DNA from: CAIKMD01 sp035533255
GTDB taxonomy: Bacteria > Pseudomonadota > Alphaproteobacteria > ATCC43930 > CGMCC-115725
Reading direction: 5' to 3'
DNA: 64,000 nt
Assembly: GCA_035533255.1 (NCBI GenBank)
Contig: DATLUE010000028.1
Location: 6,600-70,599, forward strand
Below are positions 35,023 through 43,304 of the stretch, one piece after another. The notes under the pieces are model-generated. The model saw only the letters and a program-made list of their open reading frames with translations. It searched no databases and had not been told where the DNA came from. Made by a program: the position numbers and the translations under genes. The first letter of the stretch is position 1. The number at the start of each line of letters is the position of its first letter.

Positions 35023-35862
35023 CTACCGCGCCTGCGCTTGCTGCTCGATCGCGGGACGATCGCCGAGAATTGCATAGTCGATCGGAATCGCGTTGACGAA
35101 ATGCTGGACGCGATCTTGCACGGTTTGCGCGGCGCTGAGCGCGGCCGCGTAATCGCGATAGCTGGGCGAGCGCAAATAGTAGAGCCTATGGCCGCCGGCG
35201 CCCGGCGCCTGCGCGACATCCACTTTCAGCCCGGTCGCCTCGACCGCCCATTGCACGCGCCGCGCATTGTCTTCATTGGCGAACGCGCCGAACTGAACCC
35301 GATAGGGTCCGGCAAGGTTGGCGGGCGCGGCGGGTGGCGCATGCAGTGCCACGGTTTGTGCCGCTGCCGCATGCACCGTCTTGGCGGCGATGCGCGACTT
35401 CTTCGGCGCTGCAGCGGCTCGATGTTGCGCGGCGGTATGGGAGCGTGCGGCCCGCGCTTGCGGTTCGACGGCGAGGTAGGGCACCGGCGCCGGCGTGTCG
35501 GCTGCGGCTTGCGGCGTCGCATCTGACGGGGTGGGCGTTGCTGCGGCAACCGTAACCGGCGCGGGCGGCTGCGCGACGCTCGGCGGTGCCGATGGCGTGA
35601 CCTGCGCGAGTCGCGGCGCCGCCATGCTGGGCGCGATCTCGCCCGGCGCTTGGGCGACGGTTGCCGGCAAGGTCGGCTCCGCGACGGGGGGCGTTGCGAC
35701 CCGGTCGGCGACTTGCGCGACCGCGCCGTCGCTCGCCAGCCATTTGTAGGCCGTCCCGCCGGCCAGGCCGATGCCGAAGAAGAATACCAACGCGATCGCG
35801 GTGTAGGTCGCGCTGACGAAGGTCGGTCGGCTGCCGGGCGTTGCGGACAAAGTTATCCCCAT
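35023..35862 (-). CDS. SPOR-domain cell-envelope protein
   Basis: A 279-residue protein with a cytoplasmic N-terminus, one membrane helix (about residues 19-39, AIALVFFFGIGLAGGTAY) and a long Pro/Ala/Thr-rich periplasmic linker. It ends in a SPOR domain (about 195-270, GPYRVQFGAFANEDNARRVQWAVEATG, LYYLRSPSYRDYAAALSAAQTV). SPOR domains bind denuded glycan at the division septum, so a division or cell-wall role is likely. It converges with the aldolase, with a gap of eight bases. Confidence 0.88.
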   Translation of the reverse strand: MGITLSATPGSRPTFVSATYTAIALVFFFGIGLAGGTAYKWLASDGAVAQVADRVATPPVAEPTLPATVAQAPGEIAPSMAAPRLAQVTPSAPPSVAQPPAPVTVAAATPTPSDATPQAAADTPAPVPYLAVEPQARAARSHTAAQHRAAAAPKKSRIAAKTVHAAAAQTVALHAPPAAPANLAGPYRVQFGAFANEDNARRVQWAVEATGLKVDVAQAPGAGGHRLYYLRSPSYRDYAAALSAAQTVQDRVQHFVNAIPIDYAILGDRPAIEQQAQAR

Positions 35863-36071
35863 AATTGGAGATAGACTCGGGTGTTTATGGTTAATTTTAG
35901 GTTAACGCCGGCACGAGTCGATCTCTTTCGTGCCTTCCGATCGGTTTCGACGAAGGCGGCGGCGATCGGCCCAACCACCTGAAATAAAATAACTTTCTAT
36001 CGCTCCGGGCGCCAAAACACCAAGCTGTCGCTCGGTGCCCTGGCGGCCTTTGCGAAGGTTAACGGCGTCGC

Positions 36072-37328
36072 TTACCCGCCGAACGGATAGACCGCATTGC
36101 CCGATTTGAAGGCCGGCGGGTCGAGTATGATGGTCTTCTTGGGGTCTTTGAATTGGTCGAGACCGGTGCCGGTGATGCCCTGGAACTGCACCATCAGCAT
36201 GCGCGATTGCGCCCATTCGCCGTCCTTGCCGAATTTGATGTCGCCGAACACGGTCTTGAAGGTATGCGAGCGGATGTAATCGGCGAGCTTGTCCTGGTCG
36301 AGGCTCTTCGTGCCTTCGACCGCCTGCTGCAGCACCTGCATATTGGCGTAGCTGATCGGCACCATGTAGTAGCCGAGCGGATCGGCGCCGGCCGCTTTCG
36401 CGCGCGCCTGGTATTTGCTCAGCACATCGGCGACGCCCGGGAACATCATGGTTTGCGCCGGCTGCCATACGTCGAAGGTGATGAAGCCGTTGAGTGCTGG
36501 CCCGAGCTGCCGCTTGATCGCGGTCGCCTGCGGCCCGACCATCGCGCCGCCGATCATCTTGGGCTTGTAGCCGATCTCTTTCACCGCGCGGATCATGCAC
36601 GCGGAATCGGTGACGTAGGAAGCGAACAGCACGATATCGGGATTGGTCGCCTGGATCGCGCGCACCACGGGTCCGCAATCGGTGATGTTGCCGGGATAGG
36701 TCTTGTCGTAGACGATATCGAGCCCGTCGGCCTTCGCGGTCTGGCGCGCGCCGTCGGCGGCGTTGTGCGCGAACTCGATGTCGGCCGAGCTGATCGCGAT
36801 CGTCTTCGGCTTCGGGTTCTGCGCCATCGCGACGTTGAAGAAGCCCTGGGTGAAGGCGGTCTTCGGATTGGGCCCCGACGGGATCATCGCGAAATATTTC
36901 GGATAGTGAAACTGGCTGTTCACCGCGAGTCCCAAGAGCGCGAGAAAAGTCATGTTGTGCTGCATCACCACCGGCATCGCCGGCGCGATCAGCCCGGTGG
37001 CATAGGAGCTGACCACGAGATCGACCTTATCGACGTCGAGCAGCTTGGTGTAGATGCCGGGCACGTTCGCCGGGTTGCTCTGATCGTCGTAATGGACGAG
37101 TTGCACGGGCCGACCGAGTAAGCCGCCCTTCGCATTGACATCCTCGGCCCAGATCTGCATCGCCAACAGCGCCGGCTTGCCGTTCGCGGCAAGGCCGCCG
37201 GTCTCCTCCATGCTGAAGCCGATCTTGATCGGATCGGCGGCGCGCGCCGCGGGCGCGGCCAGCGTCAACCCGACCGCCATACCGGCGATCGCGAGCCAAG
37301 CCTTGTCGCTTCGAGATGAGCTGGTCAT
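36072..37328 (-). CDS. Branched-chain amino-acid-type ABC substrate-binding protein
   Basis: A 418-residue type-1 periplasmic binding protein with signal peptide ending APAARA. The opening DPIKIGFSMEETGGLAANGKPALLAMQIWAEDVNAKGGLLGRPVQLVHYDDQSNPANVPGIYTKLL is the LivJ/amide-binding pattern. No permease or ATPase is adjacent, so it is an orphan, perhaps serving a LIV-type transporter elsewhere. ATG 37328 was chosen because it begins the signal peptide. It is divergent from the next binding protein, with about 280 bases between. Confidence 0.9.
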   Translation of the reverse strand: MTSSSRSDKAWLAIAGMAVGLTLAAPAARAADPIKIGFSMEETGGLAANGKPALLAMQIWAEDVNAKGGLLGRPVQLVHYDDQSNPANVPGIYTKLLDVDKVDLVVSSYATGLIAPAMPVVMQHNMTFLALLGLAVNSQFHYPKYFAMIPSGPNPKTAFTQGFFNVAMAQNPKPKTIAISSADIEFAHNAADGARQTAKADGLDIVYDKTYPGNITDCGPVVRAIQATNPDIVLFASYVTDSACMIRAVKEIGYKPKMIGGAMVGPQATAIKRQLGPALNGFITFDVWQPAQTMMFPGVADVLSKYQARAKAAGADPLGYYMVPISYANMQVLQQAVEGTKSLDQDKLADYIRSHTFKTVFGDIKFGKDGEWAQSRMLMVQFQGITGTGLDQFKDPKKTIILDPPAFKSGNAVYPFGG

Positions 37329-37610
37329 GTACGTTTCCCCCATTGGTTTTGTTATCGCGATAATGGCGCCGGCGGCCTAGCCGCCGAGGCAAGCGCAAAG
37401 CCGGGCCGGTCTTGCGGCGCGGGCCGTCCCGATCCCGGCGTTTCCTTGCCGGCGAGCAGACACCGCGCCTGCCATCGCGTCAAGAGGCGGGACCCCTGCT
37501 GCGGTTCGCCGCGCGCGTTGCCTTGACAAGGCGTTGCACCTCAACAAGGATCGCCGCTGGTAAAACCGGCAGCGCATCGGCGTGAGGCGCAAGCCCGAGG
37601 GGAGGTTCGA

Positions 37611-38672
37611 CTGCGCCCGATCCACAGCCTATTTGCCGGCCTGCTGGCCGTCCTCTTGCTCTTGGTCGTTTTCGGGCTTGCGGCGCCCGCGACGGCCCAG
37701 CCGCTGACCCATGTCGTCATCGCGACCGTGCCGACTATCGCCTCGACCTCGACCTACATCGCCGACGCCAAGGGCTATCTGCGCGACGCCGGCATCGATG
37801 CCGAAATCCAGAACATCGATTCGGTCAGCACGGCGATGCCGCTTCTGGCGAGCGGCCGCATTCAGGTGGCCCAAGGCGGACTCGCCGCGTCGTATTGGAA
37901 CGGGGTGGCGCAGGGTCTGCCGGTGATCATGGCGTTCGAGGGCGGCTCGACGCCGCTCAACCACCATATCCTGCTGGGGCTCGGTGCGAAGGACAAGATC
38001 AAGGCGATCGCCGATCTCAAGGGCCATGCGGTCGCGCTCAACGCGCCGGGCTCGATCATCGGCTACGATCTCTACAAGGTGCTCGGCAGCGCCGGCCTGA
38101 CCTTCAACGACGTCGACATCAAATACATCTCGTTCCCGCAAATGGGCATCGCCCTCCAGAACGGCGCGGTCGATGCCGCGGTGGACGTGCCGCCGTTCGG
38201 CGACCTGATCATCGCGAAGGGGCTCGGCGTCAATTGGATCAACACCGACGACTATCTGAAGCCGGCGCCGGTCACGGTCGTTCATTACGTCATCAATTCC
38301 GATTGGGCGAAGGCGAATAGCGATCTCGCGCATCGCCTGTTCGTCGCGATCGGCCGCGGCACGCGCGATTATTGCCAAGCCTATCATCACGGCCCCAACC
38401 GCGACGAGGTGATCGCGATCATGCTTAAATACGGCGTCGCCGGCACTCACGATTCGCTCGACAAATTCCCGTGGCAGGCGCGCGATCCCAATGGGCGCTT
38501 CAACATGGCGAGCCTCTTGGACGTGCAGGATTGGTATTTCAAGGACGGCTTTATCAAGCAGAAGCTGACGCCCCGGCAGCTCGTCGATCCGAGCTATGCC
38601 GATGCGGCGGCGAAAGCGCTCGGACCGTTCGCGGTAACGAACACGGCGAGCACGCTGCGCGGTTGCCGCTAA
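37611..38672 (+). CDS. ABC substrate-binding protein, NMT1/TauA-like, CTG start
   Basis: A periplasmic binding protein of the sulfonate/nitrate/taurine type (GYLRDAGIDAEIQNIDSVSTAMPLLASGRIQVAQGGLAASYWNG). The only canonical start in frame, TTG 37656, lies inside the signal peptide and would remove its basic region. CTG at 37611 gives a full signal peptide (RPIHSLFAGLLAVLLLLVV... to ATAQ) and has AGGGGAGG (37598-37605) five bases upstream, so CTG initiation is inferred. The 353-residue protein begins the cluster with the cupin, ABC ATPase, permease, lipoprotein and MetE-like protein. Confidence 0.85.
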   Translation: MRPIHSLFAGLLAVLLLLVVFGLAAPATAQPLTHVVIATVPTIASTSTYIADAKGYLRDAGIDAEIQNIDSVSTAMPLLASGRIQVAQGGLAASYWNGVAQGLPVIMAFEGGSTPLNHHILLGLGAKDKIKAIADLKGHAVALNAPGSIIGYDLYKVLGSAGLTFNDVDIKYISFPQMGIALQNGAVDAAVDVPPFGDLIIAKGLGVNWINTDDYLKPAPVTVVHYVINSDWAKANSDLAHRLFVAIGRGTRDYCQAYHHGPNRDEVIAIMLKYGVAGTHDSLDKFPWQARDPNGRFNMASLLDVQDWYFKDGFIKQKLTPRQLVDPSYADAAAKALGPFAVTNTASTLRGCR

Positions 38673-38740
38673 GCGCCGCAGCGCCGTTTGCGAGTAACAG
38701 GCTGCCGGTTCCGGCGGCCGCAGAAGGAGGGAGTGAGGCA

Positions 38741-39292
38741 ATGGGTATTGCACCATATTCGCCGGCGAGGCGCGTCATCACCGGCCACGACAAGACCGGC
38801 AAGGCGGTCGTCCTCATCGACGACAACACGCCCTACACGATGAAGCGCGGCGAGGGCACGCTGCAGCAGCGACTGTGGGTCACCGACAAGTTCCCGGTCG
38901 ACATGGCGGGCGATAAGGATCGCGCCAGCATCGAGGTGCGCATCGCGCCGCCGCCGGGCGGCACCATCATTCGCTATCTCGACATTCCTCCCGAGGGCGC
39001 GGAAGCGAAAACGCAGCCGAACGATCACATGTCGAAGATGCTGGGCGACCAGCATCACGCGCCGCCGGGCGTGCGCCCGCCGCGCCACCCCAGCATGCAT
39101 CGCACCCGCACGCTCGATTATGCGATCGTGCTCTCGGGCGAGATCGACATGCTGCTCGACGACAGCGAGGTGCATTTGAAAGCCGGCGATGTGCTGGTGC
39201 AGCAGGCGACCAACCACGCCTGGGTCAACCGCGGCAAGGAGCCGTGCCGCATCTGCTTCGTGCTGATCGACGGCGCGGACCCACTGGTTTGA
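38741..39292 (+). CDS. Cupin-domain protein
   Basis: A 183-residue protein with one conserved beta-barrel cupin (about residues 115-180). The first motif LDYAIVLSGEIDMLLDDSEVHLKAGDVLV and second motif QQATNHAWVNRGKEPCRICFVLIDG resemble the Cupin_2 family, but the usual metal-binding GxH(X)H pair is not evident, so it may bind ligand rather than metal. A strong AGAAGGAGG lies upstream of ATG 38741. It sits inside the transporter cluster, between the binding protein and the ABC ATPase, and may process or sense the transported compound. Confidence 0.85.
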   Translation: MGIAPYSPARRVITGHDKTGKAVVLIDDNTPYTMKRGEGTLQQRLWVTDKFPVDMAGDKDRASIEVRIAPPPGGTIIRYLDIPPEGAEAKTQPNDHMSKMLGDQHHAPPGVRPPRHPSMHRTRTLDYAIVLSGEIDMLLDDSEVHLKAGDVLVQQATNHAWVNRGKEPCRICFVLIDGADPLV

Positions 39293-39320
39293 GCCGGCCG
39301 CCGGTCCGAGCAGGGAAAGC

Positions 39321-40127
39321 ATGACAACCGAGCCCGCGCGCAAGGGAGCGAAGATCGAGATCGCCGGTCTGCGCAAGATCTTCGAAACCCCGCGCGGGAC
39401 GGTGGAGGCGATCGCCGACATCGATCTCCACATCGCGGCCGGCGAATTCTTCTGCATCGTCGGGCCGTCGGGCTGCGGCAAGTCGACCTTGCTGCGCATC
39501 CTTGCGGGGCTCGAGCGCCAATCCGCCGGCACGATCGCGGTCGATAGCGCCGGCTGGGCGGTCGAGAACGCGATGGTGTTCCAGGATAGCGGGCTCTTTC
39601 CCTGGATGTCGGTCGAGGAGAATGTCGGCTTTGGACTGATGACCCGTGGCGTGCCCGCGGCCGAGCGCGCGGTGCGGGTCGAGGCGGCGATGCGGCTCGT
39701 CGGCCTGACCCAGTTCCGCCGCCATTTTCCGCACCAGCTTTCGGGCGGAATGCGCCAGCGCGGCGCGATCGCGCGCGCCTTCGTCACCGATCCGGCGGTG
39801 CTTTATATGGACGAGCCGTTCGCCGCGCTCGATGCGCAGAACCGCACCATCCTGCAGGAAGAGCTGGTCCGGCTCTGGGAGACGACCGGAAAGACCGTGG
39901 TCTATATCACGCATTCGATCGACGAGGCGCTGTTCCTCGGCGACCGCACCGCGGTGATGACCGCGCATCCCGGCCGCATCAAGGAAATCATCGACGTGCC
40001 GTTTCCTCATCCGCGCAACCTGATGGAGTTGTCGGTGACGCCGGTCTTTGGCGAGCTTAAGCTCAAAATCTGGCGCGTGCTCGAGGACGAAGTCAACCGG
40101 GCGCGAGCCAGCGAGGACGGCGCATGA
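39321..40127 (+). CDS. ABC transporter ATP-binding protein, SsuB/TauB/NrtD type
   Basis: A 268-residue ABC ATPase. Walker A GPSGCGKSTLL, the Q loop (VFQDSGLFPWMSV), the signature LSGGMRQRGAIARAF, Walker B VLYMDEPFAALD and the H-loop YITHSIDEA are complete. The group normally energises import of sulfonates, taurine or nitrate with a NMT1-type binding protein, which is the gene at 37611. The stop overlaps the permease start (ATGA at 40124). Confidence 0.95.
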   Translation: MTTEPARKGAKIEIAGLRKIFETPRGTVEAIADIDLHIAAGEFFCIVGPSGCGKSTLLRILAGLERQSAGTIAVDSAGWAVENAMVFQDSGLFPWMSVEENVGFGLMTRGVPAAERAVRVEAAMRLVGLTQFRRHFPHQLSGGMRQRGAIARAFVTDPAVLYMDEPFAALDAQNRTILQEELVRLWETTGKTVVYITHSIDEALFLGDRTAVMTAHPGRIKEIIDVPFPHPRNLMELSVTPVFGELKLKIWRVLEDEVNRARASEDGA

Positions 40128-40909
40128 GCATGAGCGGCCGCGGCGAGGCGGCGCGTCATCTGCGGCAAGAGCGGCTGCTTTATCTGCTGTCGCCGATCGC
40201 GCTGCTGATCCTGTGGCAGCTCGCCATCATGGCCGGCCTCGGCGACCGCCGCTTCGTTCCGGCACCGACGGACATTGCCGAGCGCTTCTGGCTGCTGTGC
40301 ATTTCGGGCGAGCTGCCCTGGGATACGGTCGTGACCTTGTGGCGCATCCTTGCCGGCTTCCTGATCGGCGCGATCCCCGGCATCGCTCTCGGTCTCGCGA
40401 TGGCGATGTGGCGCGGCGTGCGGATCGTGGTCGATCCGCTGATCGCGGCGCTGTTCCCGATCCCCAAGCTCGCGCTGATGCCGCTCATCCTGCTCGCTTT
40501 CGGCTTCGGCGAGACCTCGAAGATCGTGGTGGTCGCGATCGGCGCGTTCTTCCCGGTGATCGTCAACACCTATGCCGGCGCCGCGAATATCGACAAAATC
40601 TATATCGACGTGGCGCGGAATTACGGCGCGAGCCCGCGCGTCATGTTCACGCGCGTCGTGTTCTACGGCGCGCTGCCGCTGATCTTCGCGGGGCTGCGCG
40701 TCGCGCTCGCGATCTCGTTCATCATCGGCACCGCGGCCGAGTTCATCGCCGCCAAGAGCGGCATTGGCTACCTCATCTGGTCGTCCTGGGAGCTGTTGCA
40801 GGTCGATGCGATGTTCGTCGGCATCGTCACCATCGGGCTCCTCGGCGTCATCACCTCGACGCTGTTCATCGAGGTCGAGCGCAAGGTCATCCCGTGGAAG
40901 GCGCCATGA
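40124..40909 (+). CDS. ABC transporter permease, SsuC/TauC type
   Basis: A 261-residue inner-membrane permease with six predicted helices. The EAA loop reads EVARNYGASPRVMFTRVVFYGALPLIFAGLRVALAISF (with the expected E/D-A-A...G...P pattern in slightly altered form), matching BPD_transp_1. It starts on ATG 40124, overlapping the ATPase stop, and its TGA overlaps the lipoprotein ATG at 40906, so all three are translated together. Confidence 0.94.
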   Translation: MSMSGRGEAARHLRQERLLYLLSPIALLILWQLAIMAGLGDRRFVPAPTDIAERFWLLCISGELPWDTVVTLWRILAGFLIGAIPGIALGLAMAMWRGVRIVVDPLIAALFPIPKLALMPLILLAFGFGETSKIVVVAIGAFFPVIVNTYAGAANIDKIYIDVARNYGASPRVMFTRVVFYGALPLIFAGLRVALAISFIIGTAAEFIAAKSGIGYLIWSSWELLQVDAMFVGIVTIGLLGVITSTLFIEVERKVIPWKAP

Positions 40910-41184
40910 TGCGAATCCTGCGACCGCTTGTGCTGCTGGCCGTGCTCGGCCTGCAAGGCTGCAGCTTGTTCACGATCGCAGACGGCTACGGCAACACCTA
41001 TGGCAACTTTTTCGATTACGGCAATCGATATACGTGGCAGCTCGCGACCTGCCAGAGCGACCTCGCGGCGGGCAATGTCGATGCGAAGCTGCGTCAGCGT
41101 TGGATGCAATGCTGCATGTGGCGCCACGGCGTGCCGATCGACGACCATGCCGGCTGCGCCGCGCCGCCTTATTACAGCGGCTGA
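40906..41184 (+). CDS. Small lipoprotein in the ABC cluster
   Basis: A 92-residue protein with a lipoprotein signal peptide ending LGLQGC, so probably lipidated on the cysteine and anchored in a membrane. The mature part has several further cysteines (TCQSD, QCCMW, GCAAP) and Tyr/Asn-rich stretches (GYGNTYGNFFDYGNRY). The ATG at 40906 overlaps the permease stop (ATGA); a second ATG follows directly at 40909 and is an alternative start. No family is recognised. Its coupling to the permease suggests an accessory role in the transporter, or chance co-transcription. Confidence 0.7.
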   Translation: MMRILRPLVLLAVLGLQGCSLFTIADGYGNTYGNFFDYGNRYTWQLATCQSDLAAGNVDAKLRQRWMQCCMWRHGVPIDDHAGCAAPPYYSG

Positions 41185-41217
41185 AATCGGCCGGATGGCG
41201 GCGAGGGCAGGAATTTC

Positions 41218-42459
41218 ATGAAGCGCAGCACCGACCGCATCCTGACGACCCATACCGGCAGCCTGCCGCGGCCCAAGCCGCTCGCCGAGCTGCTCATGCG
41301 CAAGGATCGCGGCGATCCCTACGATGCGGCGGCACTGGCGCAAGCGGTGCGCGAAGCGGTTCTGGACGCGGTCCGCCGGCAAGTCGAGACCGGGATCGAC
41401 ATCGTCGACGATGGCGAGATGTCGAAGCCCGGCTATTCGACCTATATCGCCGACCGACTGACCGGCTTCGACGGCCACGCGCCGCGCAAGCCGCCGCTCG
41501 ATACCGCCGGCTATCCCGAGTTCAACGCGGCGATGACGCGAATGACCGGGCCGCAGAGCTTGCGCCGCTCGACTTGCGTCGGGCCGGTCGCTCTGCGCGA
41601 CCGTGCGCCGATCGATGAGGACGTTGCGAATCTTCGCGCGGCATTGGATGGCACGAACGCGGTCGAGGGCTTCATGACCGCGGCCTCGCCCGGCCTTGTG
41701 AGCGCGTTCCAGCCCAACGCTTTCTATCCGACGCACAAGGCGTATGTCGAAGCGGTCGCGGATGCCATGGCGGTGGAATATACGGCGATCCATCGCGCCG
41801 GCTTTGTGCTGCAGCTCGATTGCCCCGATCTCGCGATGGCGCATCACACCGGCTTCCAGGATTTGAGCGAGGCGGAGTTCTTGAAGCGCGCGCGCCAGCA
41901 CGTCGAGATTCTCAATCACGCCGTGCGCGACATTCCGGCTGAGGCGATGCGGCTGCATATCTGCTGGGGCAATTACGAGGGCCCGCACGATCACGACATC
42001 GCCCTCGCCAAGGTTGCGCCGATCCTCCTCAAGGCGAAGCCGGCGGCGCTGGTGATCGAGGCGGCCAATCCGCGCCACGAGCATGAATGGTCGCTGTGGC
42101 GCGAGGTGAAGCTGCCCGACGACAAGCTGCTGATCGCCGGCGTGCTCGACACCTCGACCAACTACGTCGAGCATCCCGAACTGGTGGCGGAGCGCTTGGA
42201 GCGCTTCGCCGGCATCGTCGGGCGCGAGCGCGTGATCGCCGGCACCGATTGCGGCTTCGGCACCTTCGCCGGCTACGGCAAGATCGATCCCGCGATCGCA
42301 TTCAAGAAATTGCGCGCGATGGTCGAGGGCGCGGCGATTGCGTCGCGGCGGCTGTGGGCTAAGAAGCCCGCCAAACGCCGAACCCGAGCAAAAACGTCAG
42401 CTCGGAAGACGGCGGTGCCAGCGCGGCGCGCCAAATCCAAACAGCGCAAACGTCGCTAA
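41218..42459 (+). CDS. Cobalamin-independent methionine-synthase-like (MetE C-domain) protein
   Basis: A 413-residue protein equivalent to the C-terminal barrel of MetE. It has TTHTGSLPRPKPL at the start, IDIVDDGEMSKPGYSTY, the zinc-type region LQLDCPDLAMAHH, LHICWGNYEGPHDHDI and AGTDCGFGTFAGYGKI. Such short forms occur in archaea and in catabolic clusters and are often not classical methionine synthases. The last 33 residues are almost entirely Lys, Arg, Ala and Pro, an unusual basic tail resembling nucleic-acid-binding ends. The stop lies seven bases before the transposon's target duplication. Confidence 0.85.
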   Translation: MKRSTDRILTTHTGSLPRPKPLAELLMRKDRGDPYDAAALAQAVREAVLDAVRRQVETGIDIVDDGEMSKPGYSTYIADRLTGFDGHAPRKPPLDTAGYPEFNAAMTRMTGPQSLRRSTCVGPVALRDRAPIDEDVANLRAALDGTNAVEGFMTAASPGLVSAFQPNAFYPTHKAYVEAVADAMAVEYTAIHRAGFVLQLDCPDLAMAHHTGFQDLSEAEFLKRARQHVEILNHAVRDIPAEAMRLHICWGNYEGPHDHDIALAKVAPILLKAKPAALVIEAANPRHEHEWSLWREVKLPDDKLLIAGVLDTSTNYVEHPELVAERLERFAGIVGRERVIAGTDCGFGTFAGYGKIDPAIAFKKLRAMVEGAAIASRRLWAKKPAKRRTRAKTSARKTAVPARRAKSKQRKRR

Positions 42460-42465
42460 TCGTTT

Positions 42466-42473
42466 TGGATTTC
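42466..42473. repeat. Target-site duplication, left copy
   Basis: The 8 bases TGGATTTC directly precede the left transposon end and recur directly after the right end (45179-45186). Duplications of 8-10 bases are typical for IS1-family insertions. The exact match confirms that the unit between them moved as one. Confidence 0.9.
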
Positions 42474-42490
42474 GGTAGTGTCCTAATTTG
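42474..42490. repeat. Left terminal inverted repeat
   Basis: GGTAGTGTCCTAATTTG matches the complement of 45162-45178 at all 17 positions and then diverges. The stop codon of the first passenger gene (TAG on the minus strand at 42483-42485) lies within it. Confidence 0.93.
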
Positions 42491-42815
42491 ACCTCTCGTG
42501 AGCGAATCCGGCCGCAGCCCACGAAAGCGCGATACCTAGCAGAAGCACGACGACAGGTCCGCCGATAGCAATCGCAACTTCTATCCAAACGGTGCTAGAC
42601 GTTCCTGATGCCGGTGTTCCAGGCATGGTTATCGTCCAACCACCCTGTTCTATCGTTTTCCCAGGTACGTATTTCGCAAAAGGATTTACGTCATCTGTTT
42701 GCGTTGGCGTCAGTTGATGGTCCCGCCAATCGCTAATGGCATAAGCGCCAACAAGCGCACACCAGATCACAGACGCCAGCACCCAAAGTCGCAAAAGCCC
42801 GCGCCGCCAGTTCAT
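42483..42815 (-). CDS. Transposon passenger: small two-helix membrane protein
   Basis: A 110-residue protein with a basic N-terminus (MNWRRGLLRLW), one helix (about residues 8-28, LLRLWVLASVIWCALVGAYAI) and a second near the C-terminus (about 75-102, VWIEVAIAIGGPVVVLLLGIALSWAAAG). A polar loop lies between. The ATG at 42815 overlaps the stop of the upstream gene (ATGA), and the stop lies inside the left inverted repeat. The topology resembles small bitopic accessory proteins. No family is recognised. Carriage on the element suggests a dispensable accessory trait. Confidence 0.6.
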   Translation of the reverse strand: MNWRRGLLRLWVLASVIWCALVGAYAISDWRDHQLTPTQTDDVNPFAKYVPGKTIEQGGWTITMPGTPASGTSSTVWIEVAIAIGGPVVVLLLGIALSWAAAGFAHERSN

Positions 42816-43111
42816 TTGCTTCTGTGCTCCGCCACGATTGCCGCCCGCACTGCCGCCTGGGGCGAATCTATCCCGCCCATATGCAGCACGGCAAAGAACC
42901 GGCGCTTGTCGCTTCCCTCGATAGGGGATGACCAAGCATAGGCGCGGGTCGCATGGGGATTGCCGGCAAGGTCGAAGATATGAACCATGCCATCCCAGAC
43001 CGTCGCGCCTTGAAACGTCTCCTTGACCGGCACCGATTGCAGCAAGCGGGCTTTGCCCCCGTGCTGACTTTCGACGGCGACCTTAAGTTCGTCGGGATCG
43101 ACTTCGGCCAT
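42812..43111 (-). CDS. Transposon passenger: small soluble protein
   Basis: A 99-residue protein, MAEVDPDELKVAVESQHGGKARL at the start and DSPQAAVRAAIVAEHRSK at the end. It contains GATVWDGMVHIFDLAGNPHATRAYAW, a probable beta-hairpin region. It is translationally coupled to the membrane protein downstream (ATGA), so the two may form one functional pair, for instance a cytosolic factor and a membrane partner. An imperfect copy of the transposon end lies just upstream of its start (43130). No family is recognised. Confidence 0.6.
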   Translation of the reverse strand: MAEVDPDELKVAVESQHGGKARLLQSVPVKETFQGATVWDGMVHIFDLAGNPHATRAYAWSSPIEGSDKRRFFAVLHMGGIDSPQAAVRAAIVAEHRSK

Positions 43112-43129
43112 CGCGCTCCTAGCGATTCT

Positions 43130-43145
43130 AAATTAAGACACTATC
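43130..43145. repeat. Internal copy of the transposon end
   Basis: AAATTAAGACACTATC matches the right-end sequence AAATTAGGACACTACC (45163-45178) at 14 of 16 positions, in the same orientation. With the left end it would bound a 672-bp subunit (42474-43145) holding just the two coupled minus-strand passengers. Confidence 0.7.
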
Positions 43146-43304
43146 TGCTATAAGAGCAGCGGCCACGCCCCCGGGGCGGCTACCCCGATGGCGCGGCCAG
43201 ACCCGCTTAGTCTAATAACGCGCGTTCTTTACGCACTGAGCACCTCGCGATCTCCGGCCCCTACAGCCGGTCTGGTTTAGCGGTCACCAACCGCCGATAG
43301 ATGA

